Below are positions 13,101 through 26,453 of a stretch of 64,000 bases of DNA, piece after piece; positions within the stretch are counted from its first letter, which is position 1; every line of letters begins with the position of its first letter. Under the pieces are notes generated by a model. It was not told the DNA's origin. It made no database searches and saw nothing but the letters and a program-made list of their open reading frames with translations. The DNA is from Dugong dugon (taxonomy: Eukaryota; Chordata; Mammalia; Sirenia; Dugongidae): contig CM057475.1 in assembly GCA_030035585.1 (NCBI GenBank), forward strand, positions 186,001 through 250,000, given 5' to 3'. The position numbers were made by a program, and so were the translations under genes.

Positions 13101-15607
13101 CCACTGGTACCTTCATTCCTGGTAGGCAAAATTCCCTTTGAAAACCAGGGGATTCAAATACTTGCTAGGCCTGCACTCTCCAGCCTTCTCCCAAGCAGGG
13201 AACATTGGAGAAAGCAGCTTGTGCTGGCCGGACACTCTCTTCTAACAAAACTGAAAACTTAAGTAGATTCAGTTAAGCAGCTTGAGGGAAGCGCTATGTT
13301 TTGCTTTCTCTTTCATGTTGTGAACGGGGAACTTAAACCTACTGCTAACAAATTTTTTACTCAGAACAACTACGTTTTTGCCTCCTTCGCGTTCGAGAAC
13401 GGGAGTAACGCGGTTTCTCTTCTCCTTTGGCGATAACGTCTGTAAAGCCCTATTCTCAGCTACGCAGCACAGAATGCCTCCCGGAATGCTGGAAAGCCTG
13501 AACGGCTTCAACTAGTGGAAAGGGAGAAATGTCATAAGCTTTATCCACGTAGACAACGCACAGGCAACGTTCTTAGGCATGTAACACAGAGGGACTTTCA
13601 AACACAGAAAGTGAATCGTGCTCCGTTCATCCCCAGGCTGAGAGCAACAAGCTCATGCTTTCTCTTTCAGGCAGGGAATAAGCTACATGCTCCTGTTAAG
13701 CACACAAGCTTTAGTCAGCAAAACCGAATCTCTTCTGCTGTTCTCTAGCTGAAGGCAGACAATCTACCTGTTTGGCTTTGAAAGCCAGTAGTACCTTCAT
13801 TCCAGGTAGGCAAAATTCCCTTTGAAAACCAGCGGAATCAAATACTTCCTAGGCCTGCACTCTCCAGCCTTCCCCAAGCAGGGAATATTGGAGATAGCAG
13901 CTTGTGCTGGCCGGACACTTTCTTCTAACAAAACTGAAAACTTAAGTAGATTCAGTTAAGCAGCTTGAGGGAAACGCTAAGTTTTGCTTTCTCTTTCATA
14001 TGGTTAATAGGGAACTTAAACCTACTGCTAACAAAGTTTTTACTCAGGGGAACTACGGTTTTGCCTCCCTCGCGTTCCAGAATGGGAGGAACGCGGTTTC
14101 TCTTCTCCTTTAGCGATACCGTGGTAAAGCCCTAATCTCATCTACGCAGCACAGAATGCCTCCCGGAATGCTAGAAAGCCTGAACGGCTTCAACTAGTTG
14201 AAAGGGAAAAAAGTCTTAGGCTTTATCCAGGTAGACAATGCACAGGCAACGTTCTTAGGCATGTAACACAGAGGGACTTTCAAACACAGAAAGTGAATCG
14301 TGCTCCGTTCCTCCCCAGACTGAGAGCAACAAGCTCTTGTTTTCCCTTTCAGGCAGGGAAGAAGCTACATGCTGGTGTTAAGCACACAAGCTTTAGTTAG
14401 CAAAACTGAACCTCTTCTGCTGTCCTCTAGCTGAAGGCAGACAATCTACCTGTTTGGCTTTGAAAGCCAGTACTACCTTCTTTCCTGATAGGCAAAATTC
14501 CCTTTGAAAACCAGGGGATTCTAACACTTGCTAGGCCTGCACTCTCCAGCCTTCTCCCAAGCAGGGAACATTGGAGAAAGCAGCTTGTGCTGGCCGGACA
14601 CTCTCTTCTAAGATTCAGTTAAGCAGCTTGAGGGAAACGCTAAGTTTTGGTTTCTCTTTCATCTTGTGAAAGGGGAACTTAAACCTACTGCTAACAAATT
14701 TTCTACTCAGGAGAACTAGGGTTTTGCCTCCTTCGCGTTCCAGAGCGGGAGAAACGCGGTTTCTCTTCTCCTTTGGCGATACCGTCTGTAAAGCGGTATT
14801 CTCAGCCGCGCAGCCCAGAATACCTCCCGGAATGCTAGAAAGCCTCACCGGCTTCAACTGCTTGAAAGGGAGAAACGTCATACGCTTTATCAAAGTAGAC
14901 AATGCACAGGATCTGTCTTAGGCATGTAACACAGAGGGACTTTCAAACACAGAAAGTGAATCGTGCTCCGTTCATCCCCAGACTGAGAGCAACAATCTCT
15001 TGCTTTCCCTTTCAGGCAGAGAAGAAGCTACATGCTGGTGTTAAGCACACAAGCTTTAGTTAGCAAAACTGAACCTCTTCTGCTGTCCTCTAGCTGAAGG
15101 CAGACAATCTACCTGTTTGGCTTTGAAAGCCAATACTACCTTCATTCCTGGTAGGCAAACTTCCCTTTGAAAACCAGGGGATTCAAATACTTGCTAGGCC
15201 TGCACTCTCCAGCCTTTTCCCAAGCAGGGAACATTGGAGATAGCAGCTTGTGCTGGCCGGACACTTTCTTCTAACAAAACTGAAAACTTAAGTAGATTCA
15301 GTTAAGCAGCTTGAGGGAAACTCTAAGTTTTGGTTTCTCTTTCATGTTGTGAAAGGGGAACTTAAACCTATTGCTAACAAAGTTTTTACTCAGGAGAACT
15401 AGGGTTTTGCCTCCTTCGCGTTCCAGAACGGGAGAAACGCGGTTTCTCTTCTCCTTCGGCGATAACGTCCGTAAAGCCCTATTCTCAGCTACGCAGCACA
15501 GAATGCCACCAGGAATGCTGGAAAGCCTGAACGGCTAAAACTAGTTGAAAGGGAAAAAAGTCTTAGGCTGTACCCAGGTAGACAATGCACAGGCAACGTT
15601 CTTAGGC
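10185..15607 (+). repeat. H2: canonical 8-mer HOR unit, 5423 bp
   Basis: Order B-C-D-E-F-G/B-C2-A, every boundary offset by exactly 5423 bp from H1. The G-to-B switch inside the hybrid falls between the last G-specific base at 13848 and the first B-specific base at 13886. The D monomer has C at 11643 (ATGCTCCTG), a variant otherwise seen only in D of H10 and H11. Confidence 0.95.
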
Positions 15608-18600
15608 ATGTAACACAGAGGGACTTTCAAACACAGAAAGTGAATCGTGCTCCGTGCATCCCCAGGCTGAGAGCAACAAGCTCATGCTTTGTCCTCAGGC
15701 TGGGAAGAAGCTACATGCTCCTGTTAAGCACACAGGCTTTAGTCAGCAAAACCGAACCTCTTCTGCTGTCCTCTAGCTGAAGGCAGACAATCTACCTGTT
15801 TGGCTTTGAAAGCCAGTAGTACCTTCTTTCCTGTTAGGCAAAATTCCCTTTGAAAACCAGGAGATTCAAACACTTGCTAGGCCTGCACTCTCCAGCCTTC
15901 CCCAAGCAGGGAATATTGGAGATAGCAGCTTGTGCTGGCCGGACACTTTCTTCTAACAAAACTGAAAACTTAAGTAGATTCAGTTAAGCAGCTTGAGGGA
16001 AACGCTAAGTTTTGCTTTCTCTTTCATATGGTTAATAGGGAACTTAAACCTACTGCTAACAAAGTTTTTACTCAGGGGAACTACGGTTTTGCCTCCCTCG
16101 CGTTCCAGAATGGGAGGAACGCGGTTTCTCTTCTCCTTTAGCGATACCGTGGTAAAGCCCTAATCTCATCTACGCAGCACAGAATGCCTCCCGGAATGCT
16201 AGAAAGCCTGAACGGCTTCAACTAGTTGAAAGGGAAAAAAGTCTTAGGCTTTATCCAGGTAGACAATGCACAGGCAACGTTCTTAGGCATGTAACACAGA
16301 GGGACTTTCAAACACAGAAAGTGAATCGTGCTCCGTTCCTCCCCAGACTGAGAGCAACAAGCTCTTGTTTTCCCTTTCAGGCAGGGAAGAAGCTACATGC
16401 TGGTGTTAAGCACACAAGCTTTAGTTAGCAAAACTGAACCTCTTCTGCTGTCCTCTAGCTGAAGGCAGACAATCTACCTGTTTGGCTTTGAAAGCCAGTA
16501 CTACCTTCTTTCCTGATAGGCAAAATTCCCTTTGAAAACCAGGGGATTCAAACACTTGCTAGGCCTGCACTCTCCAGCCTTCTCCCAAGCAGGGAACATT
16601 GGAGAAAGCAGCTTGTGCTGGCCGGACACTCTCTTCTAAGATTCAGTTAAGCAGCTTGAGGGAAACGCTAAGTTTTGGTTTCTCTTTCATCTTGTGAAAG
16701 GGGAACTTAAACCTACTGCTAACAAATTTTCTACTCAGGAGAACTAGGGTTTTGCCTCCTTCGCGTTCCAGAACGGGAGAAACGCGGTTTCTCTTCTCCT
16801 TTGGCGATACCGTCTGTAAAGCGGTATTCTCAGCCGCGCAGCCCAGAATACCTCCCGGAATGCTAGAAAGCCTCACCGGCTTCAACTGCTTGAAAGGGAG
16901 AAACGTCATACGCTTTATCAAAGTAGACAATGCACAGGATCTGTCTTAGGCATGTAACACAGAGGGACTTTCAAACACAGAAAGTGAATCGTGCTCCCTT
17001 CATCCCCAGACTGAGAGCAACAAGCTCTTGCTTTCCCTTTCAGGCAGGAAAGAAGCTACATGCTCGTGTTAAGCTCACAAGCTTTAGCCAGCAAAACCGA
17101 ACCTCTTCCGCTTTCCTCTCGCTGAAGGCAGACAATCTACCTGTTTGGCTTTGAAAGGCAATAGTACCTTCATTCCTGGTAGGCAAAATTCCCTTTGAAA
17201 ACCAGGGGATTCAAATACTTGCTAGGCATGCACTCTCCAGCCTTCTCCCAAGCAGGGAACATTGGAGAAAGCAGCTTGTGCTGGCCGGACACTTTTTTCT
17301 AAGAAATCTGAAAAGTTAAGTAGATTCAGTTAAGCAGCTTGAAGGAGAACGCTATCCTTTGCTTTCTCTTTCATATGGTGAGTAGGGAACTTAAATCTAC
17401 TGCTAACAAAATTTTTCCTCAGGGGAACTAGGGTTTTGCCTCCCTCGCGTTCCGAAAGGGAGAAACGTGGTTTCTCTTCTCCTTTAGCGATACCGTTGTA
17501 AAGCCCTATTCTCAGCTACGCAGCACAGAATGCCTCCCGGAATGCTAGAAAGCCTGAACGGCTTCAACTAGTTGAAAGGGACAAAAGTCTTCGGCTTTAT
17601 CCAGGTAGACAATGCACAGGCAACGTTCTTAGGCATGTAACACAGAGGGACTTTCAAACACAGAAAGTGAATCGTGCTCCCTTCATCCCCAGACTGAGAG
17701 CAACAAGCTCTTGCTTTCCCATTCACGCAGGGAAGAAGCTACATGCTGGTGTTAAGCACACAAGCTTTAGTTAGCAAAACTGAACCTCTTCTGCAGTCCT
17801 CTAGCTGAAGGCAGACAATCTACCTGTTTGGCTTTGAAAGCCAGTAGTACCTTCATTCCAGGTAGGCAAAATTCCCTTTGAAAACCAGGGGATTCAAATA
17901 CTTGCTAGGCCTGCCCTCTCCAGCCTTCCCCAAGCAGGGAACATTGCAGAAAGCAGCTTGTGCTGGCCGGACACTCTCTTCTAACAAAACTGAAAACTTA
18001 AGTAGATTCAGTTAAGCAGCTTGAGGGAAAGGCTATGTTTTGCTTTCTCTTTCATGTTGTGAACGGGGAACTTAAACCTACTGCTAACAAATTTTTTACT
18101 CAGGACAACTACGGTTTTGCCTCCTTCGCGTTCGAAAACGGTAGAAACGCGGTTTCTCTTCTCCTTTGGCGATACCGTCTGTAAAGCCCTATTCTCAGCT
18201 ACGCAGCACAGAATGCCTCCCGGAATGCTGGAAAGCCTGAACGGCTTCAACTAGTGGAAAGGGAGAAATGTCATAAGCTTTATCCACGTAGACAATGCAC
18301 AGGCAACGTTCTTAGGCATGTAACACAGAGGGACTTTCAAACACAGAAAGTGAATCGTGCTCCGTTCATCCCCAGGCTGAGAGCAACAAGCTCATGCTTT
18401 CTCTTTCAGGCAGGGAAGAAGCTACATGCTCGTGTTAAGCACACAAGCTATAGTCAGCAAAACTGAACCTGTTCTGCTGTCCTCTAGCTGAAGGTAGACA
18501 ATCTACCTGTTTGTCTTTGAAAGCCACTGGTACCTTCATTCCTGGTAGGCAAAATTCCCTTTGAAAACCAGGGGATTCAAATACTTGCTAGGCCTGCACT

Positions 18601-21030
18601 CTCCAGCCTTCTCCCAAGCAGGGAACATTGGAGAAAGCAGCTTGTGCTGGCCGGACACTCTCTTCTAACAAAACTGAAAACTTAAGTAGATTCAGTTAAG
18701 CAGCTTGAGGGAAGCGCTATGTTTTGCTTTCTCTTTCATGTTGTGAACGGGGAACTTAAACCTACTGCTAACAAATTTTTTACTCAGAACAACTACGTTT
18801 TTGCCTCCTTCGCGTTCGAGAACGGGAGTAACGCGGTTTCTCTTCTCCTTTGGCGATAACGTCTGTAAAGCCCTATTCTCAGCTACGCAGCACAGAATGC
18901 CTCCCGGAATGCTGGAAAGCCTGAACGGCTTCAACTAGTGGAAAGGGAGAAATGTCATAAGCTTTATCCACGTAGACAACGCACAGGCAACGTTCTTAGG
19001 CATGTAACACAGAGGGACTTTCAAACACAGAAAGTGAATCGTGCTCCGTTCATCCCCAGGCTGAGAGCAACAAGCTCATGCTTTCTCTTTCAGGCAGGGA
19101 ATAAGCTACATGCTCCTGTTAAGCACACAAGCTTTAGTCAGCAAAACCGAATCTCTTCTGCTGTTCTCTAGCTGAAGGCAGACAATCTACCTGTTTGGCT
19201 TTGAAAGCCAGTAGTACCTTCATTCCAGGTAGGCAAAATTCCCTTTGAAAACCAGCGGAATCAAATACTTCCTAGGCCTGCACTCTCCAGCCTTCCCCAA
19301 GCAGGGAATATTGGAGATAGCAGCTTGTGCTGGCCGGACACTTTCTTCTAACAAAACTGAAAACTTAAGTAGATTCAGTTAAGCAGCTTGAGGGAAACGC
19401 TAAGTTTTGCTTTCTCTTTCATATGGTTAATAGGGAACTTAAACCTACTGCTAACAAAGTTTTTACTCAGGGGAACTACGGTTTTGCCTCCCTCGCGTTC
19501 CAGAATGGGAGGAACGCGGTTTCTCTTCTCCTTTAGCGATACCGTGGTAAAGCCCTAATCTCATCTACGCAGCACAGAATGCCTCCCGGAATGCTAGAAA
19601 GCCTGAACGGCTTCAACTAGTTGAAAGGGAAAAAAGTCTTAGGCTTTATCCAGGTAGACAATGCACAGGCAACGTTCTTAGGCATGTAACACAGAGGGAC
19701 TTTCAAACACAGAAAGTGAATCGTGCTCCGTTCCTCCCCAGACTGAGAGCAACAAGCTCTTGTTTTCCCTTTCAGGCAGGGAAGAAGCTACATGCTGGTG
19801 TTAAGCACACAAGCTTTAGTTAGCAAAACTGAACCTCTTCTGCTGTCCTCTAGCTGAAGGCAGACAATCTACCTGTTTGGCTTTGAAAGCCAGTACTACC
19901 TTCTTTCCTGATAGGCAAAATTCCCTTTGAAAACCAGGGGATTCTAACACTTGCTAGGCCTGCACTCTCCAGCCTTCTCCCAAGCAGGGAACATTGGAGA
20001 AAGCAGCTTGTGCTGGCCGGACACTCTCTTCTAAGATTCAGTTAAGCAGCTTGAGGGAAACGCTAAGTTTTGGTTTCTCTTTCATCTTGTGAAAGGGGAA
20101 CTTAAACCTACTGCTAACAAATTTTCTACTCAGGAGAACTAGGGTTTTGCCTCCTTCGCGTTCCAGAGCGGGAGAAACGCGGTTTCTCTTCTCCTTTGGC
20201 GATACCGTCTGTAAAGCGGTATTCTCAGCCGCGCAGCCCAGAATACCTCCCGGAATGCTAGAAAGCCTCACCGGCTTCAACTGCTTGAAAGGGAGAAACG
20301 TCATACGCTTTATCAAAGTAGACAATGCACAGGATCTGTCTTAGGCATGTAACACAGAGGGACTTTCAAACACAGAAAGTGAATCGTGCTCCGTTCATCC
20401 CCAGACTGAGAGCAACAATCTCTTGCTTTCCCTTTCAGGCAGAGAAGAAGCTACATGCTGGTGTTAAGCACACAAGCTTTAGTTAGCAAAACTGAACCTC
20501 TTCTGCTGTCCTCTAGCTGAAGGCAGACAATCTACCTGTTTGGCTTTGAAAGCCAATACTACCTTCATTCCTGGTAGGCAAACTTCCCTTTGAAAACCAG
20601 GGGATTCAAATACTTGCTAGGCCTGCACTCTCCAGCCTTTTCCCAAGCAGGGAACATTGGAGATAGCAGCTTGTGCTGGCCGGACACTTTCTTCTAACAA
20701 AACTGAAAACTTAAGTAGATTCAGTTAAGCAGCTTGAGGGAAACTCTAAGTTTTGGTTTCTCTTTCATGTTGTGAAAGGGGAACTTAAACCTATTGCTAA
20801 CAAAGTTTTTACTCAGGAGAACTAGGGTTTTGCCTCCTTCGCGTTCCAGAACGGGAGAAACGCGGTTTCTCTTCTCCTTCGGCGATAACGTCCGTAAAGC
20901 CCTATTCTCAGCTACGCAGCACAGAATGCCACCAGGAATGCTGGAAAGCCTGAACGGCTAAAACTAGTTGAAAGGGAAAAAAGTCTTAGGCTGTACCCAG
21001 GTAGACAATGCGCAGGCAACGTTCTTAGGC
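15608..21030 (+). repeat. H3: canonical 8-mer HOR unit, 5423 bp
   Basis: Order B-C-D-E-F-G/B-C2-A. Differences noticed from the other units are C at 17417 in D (TTTTTCCTCAGG instead of TTTTTACTCAGG) and G at 21012 in A (AATGCGCAGG). The second is shared with the next unit, H4. Confidence 0.95.
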
Positions 21031-24000
21031 ATGTAACACAGAGGGACTTTCAAACACAGAAAGTGAATCGTGCTCCGTGCATCCCCAGGCTGAGAGCAAC
21101 AAGCTCATGCTTTGTCCTCAGGCTGGGAAGAAGCTACATGCTCCTGTTAAGCACACAGGCTTTAGTCAGCAAAACCGAACCTCTTCTGCTGTCCTCTAGC
21201 TGAAGGCAGACAATCTACCTGTTTGGCTTTGAAAGCCAGTAGTACCTTCTTTCCTGTTAGGCAAAATTCCCTTTGAAAACCAGGAGATTCAAACACTTGC
21301 TAGGCCTGCACTCTCCAGCCTTCCCCAAGCAGGGAATATTGGAGATAGCAGCTTGTGCTGGCCGGACACTTTCTTCTAACAAAACTGAAAACTTAAGTAG
21401 ATTCAGTTAAGCAGCTTGAGGGAAACGCTAAGTTTTGCTTTCTCTTTCATATGGTTAATAGGGAACTTAAACCTACTGCTAACAAAGTTTTTACTCAGGG
21501 GAACTACGGTTTTGCCTCCCTCGCGTTCCAGAATGGGAGGAACGCGGTTTCTCTTCTCCTTTAGCGATACCGTGGTAAAGCCCTAATCTCATCTACGCAG
21601 CACAGAATGCCTCCCGGAATGCTAGAAAGCCTGAACGGCTTCAACTAGTTGAAAGGGAAAAAAGTCTTAGGCTTTATCCAGGTAGACAATGCACAGGCAA
21701 CGTTCTTAGGCATGTAACACAGAGGGACTTTCAAACACAGAAAGTGAATCGTGCTCCGTTCCTCCCCAGACTGAGAGCAACAAGCTCTTGTTTTCCCTTT
21801 CAGGCAGGGAAGAAGCTACATGCTGGTGTTAAGCACACAAGCTTTAGTTAGCAAAACTGAACCTCTTCTGCTGTCCTCTAGCTGAAGGCAGACAATCTAC
21901 CTGTTTGGCTTTGAAAGCCAGTACTACCTTCTTTCCTGATAGGCAAAATTCCCTTTGAAAACCAGGGGATTCAAACACTTGCTAGGCCTGCACTCTCCAG
22001 CCTTCTCCCAAGCAGGGAACATTGGAGAAAGCAGCTTGTGCTGGCCGGACACTCTCTTCTAAGATTCAGTTAAGCAGCTTGAGGGAAACGCTAAGTTTTG
22101 GTTTCTCTTTCATCTTGTGAAAGGGGAACTTAAACCTACTGCTAACAAATTTTCTACTCAGGAGAACTAGGGTTTTGCCTCCTTCGCGTTCCAGAACGGG
22201 AGAAACGCGGTTTCTCTTCTCCTTTGGCGATACCGTCTGTAAAGCGGTATTCTCAGCCGCGCAGCCCAGAATACCTCCCGGAATGCTAGAAAGCCTCACC
22301 GGCTTCAACTGCTTGAAAGGGAGAAACGTCATACGCTTTATCAAAGTAGACAATGCACAGGATCTGTCTTAGGCATGTAACACAGAGGGACTTTCAAACA
22401 CAGAAAGTGAATCGTGCTCCCTTCATCCCCAGACTGAGAGCAACAAGCTCTTGCTTTCCCTTTCAGGCAGGAAAGAAGCTACATGCTCGTGTTAAGCTCA
22501 CAAGCTTTAGCCAGCAAAACCGAACCTCTTCCGCTTTCCTCTCGCTGAAGGCAGACAATCTACCTGTTTGGCTTTGAAAGGCAATAGTACCTTCATTCCT
22601 GGTAGGCAAAATTCCCTTTGAAAACCAGGGGATTCAAATACTTGCTAGGCATGCACTCTCCAGCCTTCTCCCAAGCAGGGAACATTGGAGAAAGCAGCTT
22701 GTGCTGGCCGGACACTTTTTTCTAAGAAATCTGAAAAGTTAAGTAGATTCAGTTAAGCAGCTTGAAGGAGAACGCTATCCTTTGCTTTCTCTTTCATATG
22801 GTGAGTAGGGAACTTAAATCTACTGCTAACAAAATTTTTACTCAGGGGAACTAGGGTTTTGCCTCCCTCGCGTTCCGAAAGGGAGAAACGTGGTTTCTCT
22901 TCTCCTTTAGCGATACCGTTGTAAAGCCCTATTCTCAGCTACGCAGCACAGAATGCCTCCCGGAATGCTAGAAAGCCTGAACGGCTTCAACTAGTTGAAA
23001 GGGACAAAAGTCTTCGGCTTTATCCAGGTAGACAATGCACAGGCAACGTTCTTAGGCATGTAACACAGAGGGACTTTCAAACACAGAAAGTGAATCGTGC
23101 TCCCTTCATCCCCAGACTGAGAGCAACAAGCTCTTGCTTTCCCATTCACGCAGGGAAGAAGCTACATGCTGGTGTTAAGCACACAAGCTTTAGTTAGCAA
23201 AACTGAACCTCTTCTGCAGTCCTCTAGCTGAAGGCAGACAATCTACCTGTTTGGCTTTGAAAGCCAGTAGTACCTTCATTCCAGGTAGGCAAAATTCCCT
23301 TTGAAAACCAGGGGATTCAAATACTTGCTAGGCCTGCCCTCTCCAGCCTTCCCCAAGCAGGGAACATTGCAGAAAGCAGCTTGTGCTGGCCGGACACTCT
23401 CTTCTAACAAAACTGAAAACTTAAGTAGATTCAGTTAAGCAGCTTGAGGGAAAGGCTATGTTTTGCTTTCTCTTTCATGTTGTGAACGGGGAACTTAAAC
23501 CTACTGCTAACAAATTTTTTACTCAGGACAACTACGGTTTTGCCTCCTTCGCGTTCGAAAACGGTAGAAACGCGGTTTCTCTTCTCCTTTGGCGATACCG
23601 TCTGTAAAGCCCTATTCTCAGCTACGCAGCACAGAATGCCTCCCGGAATGCTGGAAAGCCTGAACGGCTTCAACTAGTGGAAAGGGAGAAATGTCATAAG
23701 CTTTATCCACGTAGACAATGCACAGGCAACGTTCTTAGGCATGTAACACAGAGGGACTTTCAAACACAGAAAGTGAATCGTGCTCCGTTCATCCCCAGGC
23801 TGAGAGCAACAAGCTCATGCTTTCTCTTTCAGGCAGGGAAGAAGCTACATGCTCGTGTTAAGCACACAAGCTATAGTCAGCAAAACTGAACCTGTTCTGC
23901 TGTCCTCTAGCTGAAGGTAGACAATCTACCTGTTTGTCTTTGAAAGCCACTGGTACCTTCATTCCTGGTAGGCAAAATTCCCTTTGAAAACCAGGGGATT

Positions 24001-26453
24001 CAAATACTTGCTAGGCCTGCACTCTCCAGCCTTCTCCCAAGCAGGGAACATTGGAGAAAGCAGCTTGTGCTGGCCGGACACTCTCTTCTAACAAAACTGA
24101 AAACTTAAGTAGATTCAGTTAAGCAGCTTGAGGGAAGCGCTATGTTTTGCTTTCTCTTTCATGTTGTGAACGGGGAACTTAAACCTACTGCTAACAAATT
24201 TTTTACTCAGAACAACTACGTTTTTGCCTCCTTCGCGTTCGAGAACGGGAGTAACGCGGTTTCTCTTCTCCTTTGGCGATAACGTCTGTAAAGCCCTATT
24301 CTCAGCTACGCAGCACAGAATGCCTCCCGGAATGCTGGAAAGCCTGAACGGCTTCAACTAGTGGAAAGGGAGAAATGTCATAAGCTTTATCCACGTAGAC
24401 AACGCACAGGCAACGTTCTTAGGCATGTAACACAGAGGGACTTTCAAACACAGAAAGTGAATCGTGCTCCGTTCATCCCCAGGCTGAGAGCAACAAGCTC
24501 ATGCTTTCTCTTTCAGGCAGGGAATAAGCTACATGCTCCTGTTAAGCACACAAGCTTTAGTCAGCAAAACCGAATCTCTTCTGCTGTTCTCTAGCTGAAG
24601 GCAGACAATCTACCTGTTTGGCTTTGAAAGCCAGTAGTACCTTCATTCCAGGTAGGCAAAATTCCCTTTGAAAACCAGCGGAATCAAATACTTCCTAGGC
24701 CTGCACTCTCCAGCCTTCCCCAAGCAGGGAATATTGGAGATAGCAGCTTGTGCTGGCCGGACACTTTCTTCTAACAAAACTGAAAACTTAAGTAGATTCA
24801 GTTAAGCAGCTTGAGGGAAACGCTAAGTTTTGCTTTCTCTTTCATATGGTTAATAGGGAACTTAAACCTACTGCTAACAAAGTTTTTACTCAGGGGAACT
24901 ACGGTTTTGCCTCCCTCGCGTTCCAGAATGGGAGGAACGCGGTTTCTCTTCTCCTTTAGCGATACCGTGGTAAAGCCCTAATCTCATCTACGCAGCACAG
25001 AATGCCTCCCGGAATGCTAGAAAGCCTGAACGGCTTCAACTAGTTGAAAGGGAAAAAAGTCTTAGGCTTTATCCAGGTAGACAATGCACAGGCAACGTTC
25101 TTAGGCATGTAACACAGAGGGACTTTCAAACACAGAAAGTGAATCGTGCTCCGTTCCTCCCCAGACTGAGAGCAACAAGCTCTTGTTTTCCCTTTCAGGC
25201 AGGGAAGAAGCTACATGCTGGTGTTAAGCACACAAGCTTTAGTTAGCAAAACTGAACCTCTTCTGCTGTCCTCTAGCTGAAGGCAGACAATCTACCTGTT
25301 TGGCTTTGAAAGCCAGTACTACCTTCTTTCCTGATAGGCAAAATTCCCTTTGAAAACCAGGGGATTCTAACACTTGCTAGGCCTGCACTCTCCAGCCTTC
25401 TCCCAAGCAGGGAACATTGGAGAAAGCAGCTTGTGCTGGCCGGACACTCTCTTCTAAGATTCAGTTAAGCAGCTTGAGGGAAACGCTAAGTTTTGGTTTC
25501 TCTTTCATCTTGTGAAAGGGGAACTTAAACCTACTGCTAACAAATTTTCTACTCAGGAGAACTAGGGTTTTGCCTCCTTCGCGTTCCAGAGCGGGAGAAA
25601 CGCGGTTTCTCTTCTCCTTTGGCGATACCGTCTGTAAAGCGGTATTCTCAGCCGCGCAGCCCAGAATACCTCCCGGAATGCTAGAAAGCCTCACCGGCTT
25701 CAACTGCTTGAAAGGGAGAAACGTCATACGCTTTATCAAAGTAGACAATGCACAGGATCTGTCTTAGGCATGTAACACAGAGGGACTTTCAAACACAGAA
25801 AGTGAATCGTGCTCCGTTCATCCCCAGACTGAGAGCAACAATCTCTTGCTTTCCCTTTCAGGCAGAGAAGAAGCTACATGCTGGTGTTAAGCACACAAGC
25901 TTTAGTTAGCAAAACTGAACCTCTTCTGCTGTCCTCTAGCTGAAGGCAGACAATCTACCTGTTTGGCTTTGAAAGCCAATACTACCTTCATTCCTGGTAG
26001 GCAAACTTCCCTTTGAAAACCAGGGGATTCAAATACTTGCTAGGCCTGCACTCTCCAGCCTTTTCCCAAGCAGGGAACATTGGAGATAGCAGCTTGTGCT
26101 GGCCGGACACTTTCTTCTAACAAAACTGAAAACTTAAGTAGATTCAGTTAAGCAGCTTGAGGGAAACTCTAAGTTTTGGTTTCTCTTTCATGTTGTGAAA
26201 GGGGAACTTAAACCTATTGCTAACAAAGTTTTTACTCAGGAGAACTAGGGTTTTGCCTCCTTCGCGTTCCAGAACGGGAGAAACGCGGTTTCTCTTCTCC
26301 TTCGGCGATAACGTCCGTAAAGCCCTATTCTCAGCTACGCAGCACAGAATGCCACCAGGAATGCTGGAAAGCCTGAACGGCTAAAACTAGTTGAAAGGGA
26401 AAAAAGTCTTAGGCTGTACCCAGGTAGACAATGCGCAGGCAACGTTCTTAGGC
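21031..26453 (+). repeat. H4: canonical 8-mer HOR unit, 5423 bp
   Basis: Order B-C-D-E-F-G/B-C2-A. The A monomer (25770-26453) carries G at 26435, the same change found at the homologous base in H3 and nowhere else in the array. Confidence 0.95.
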
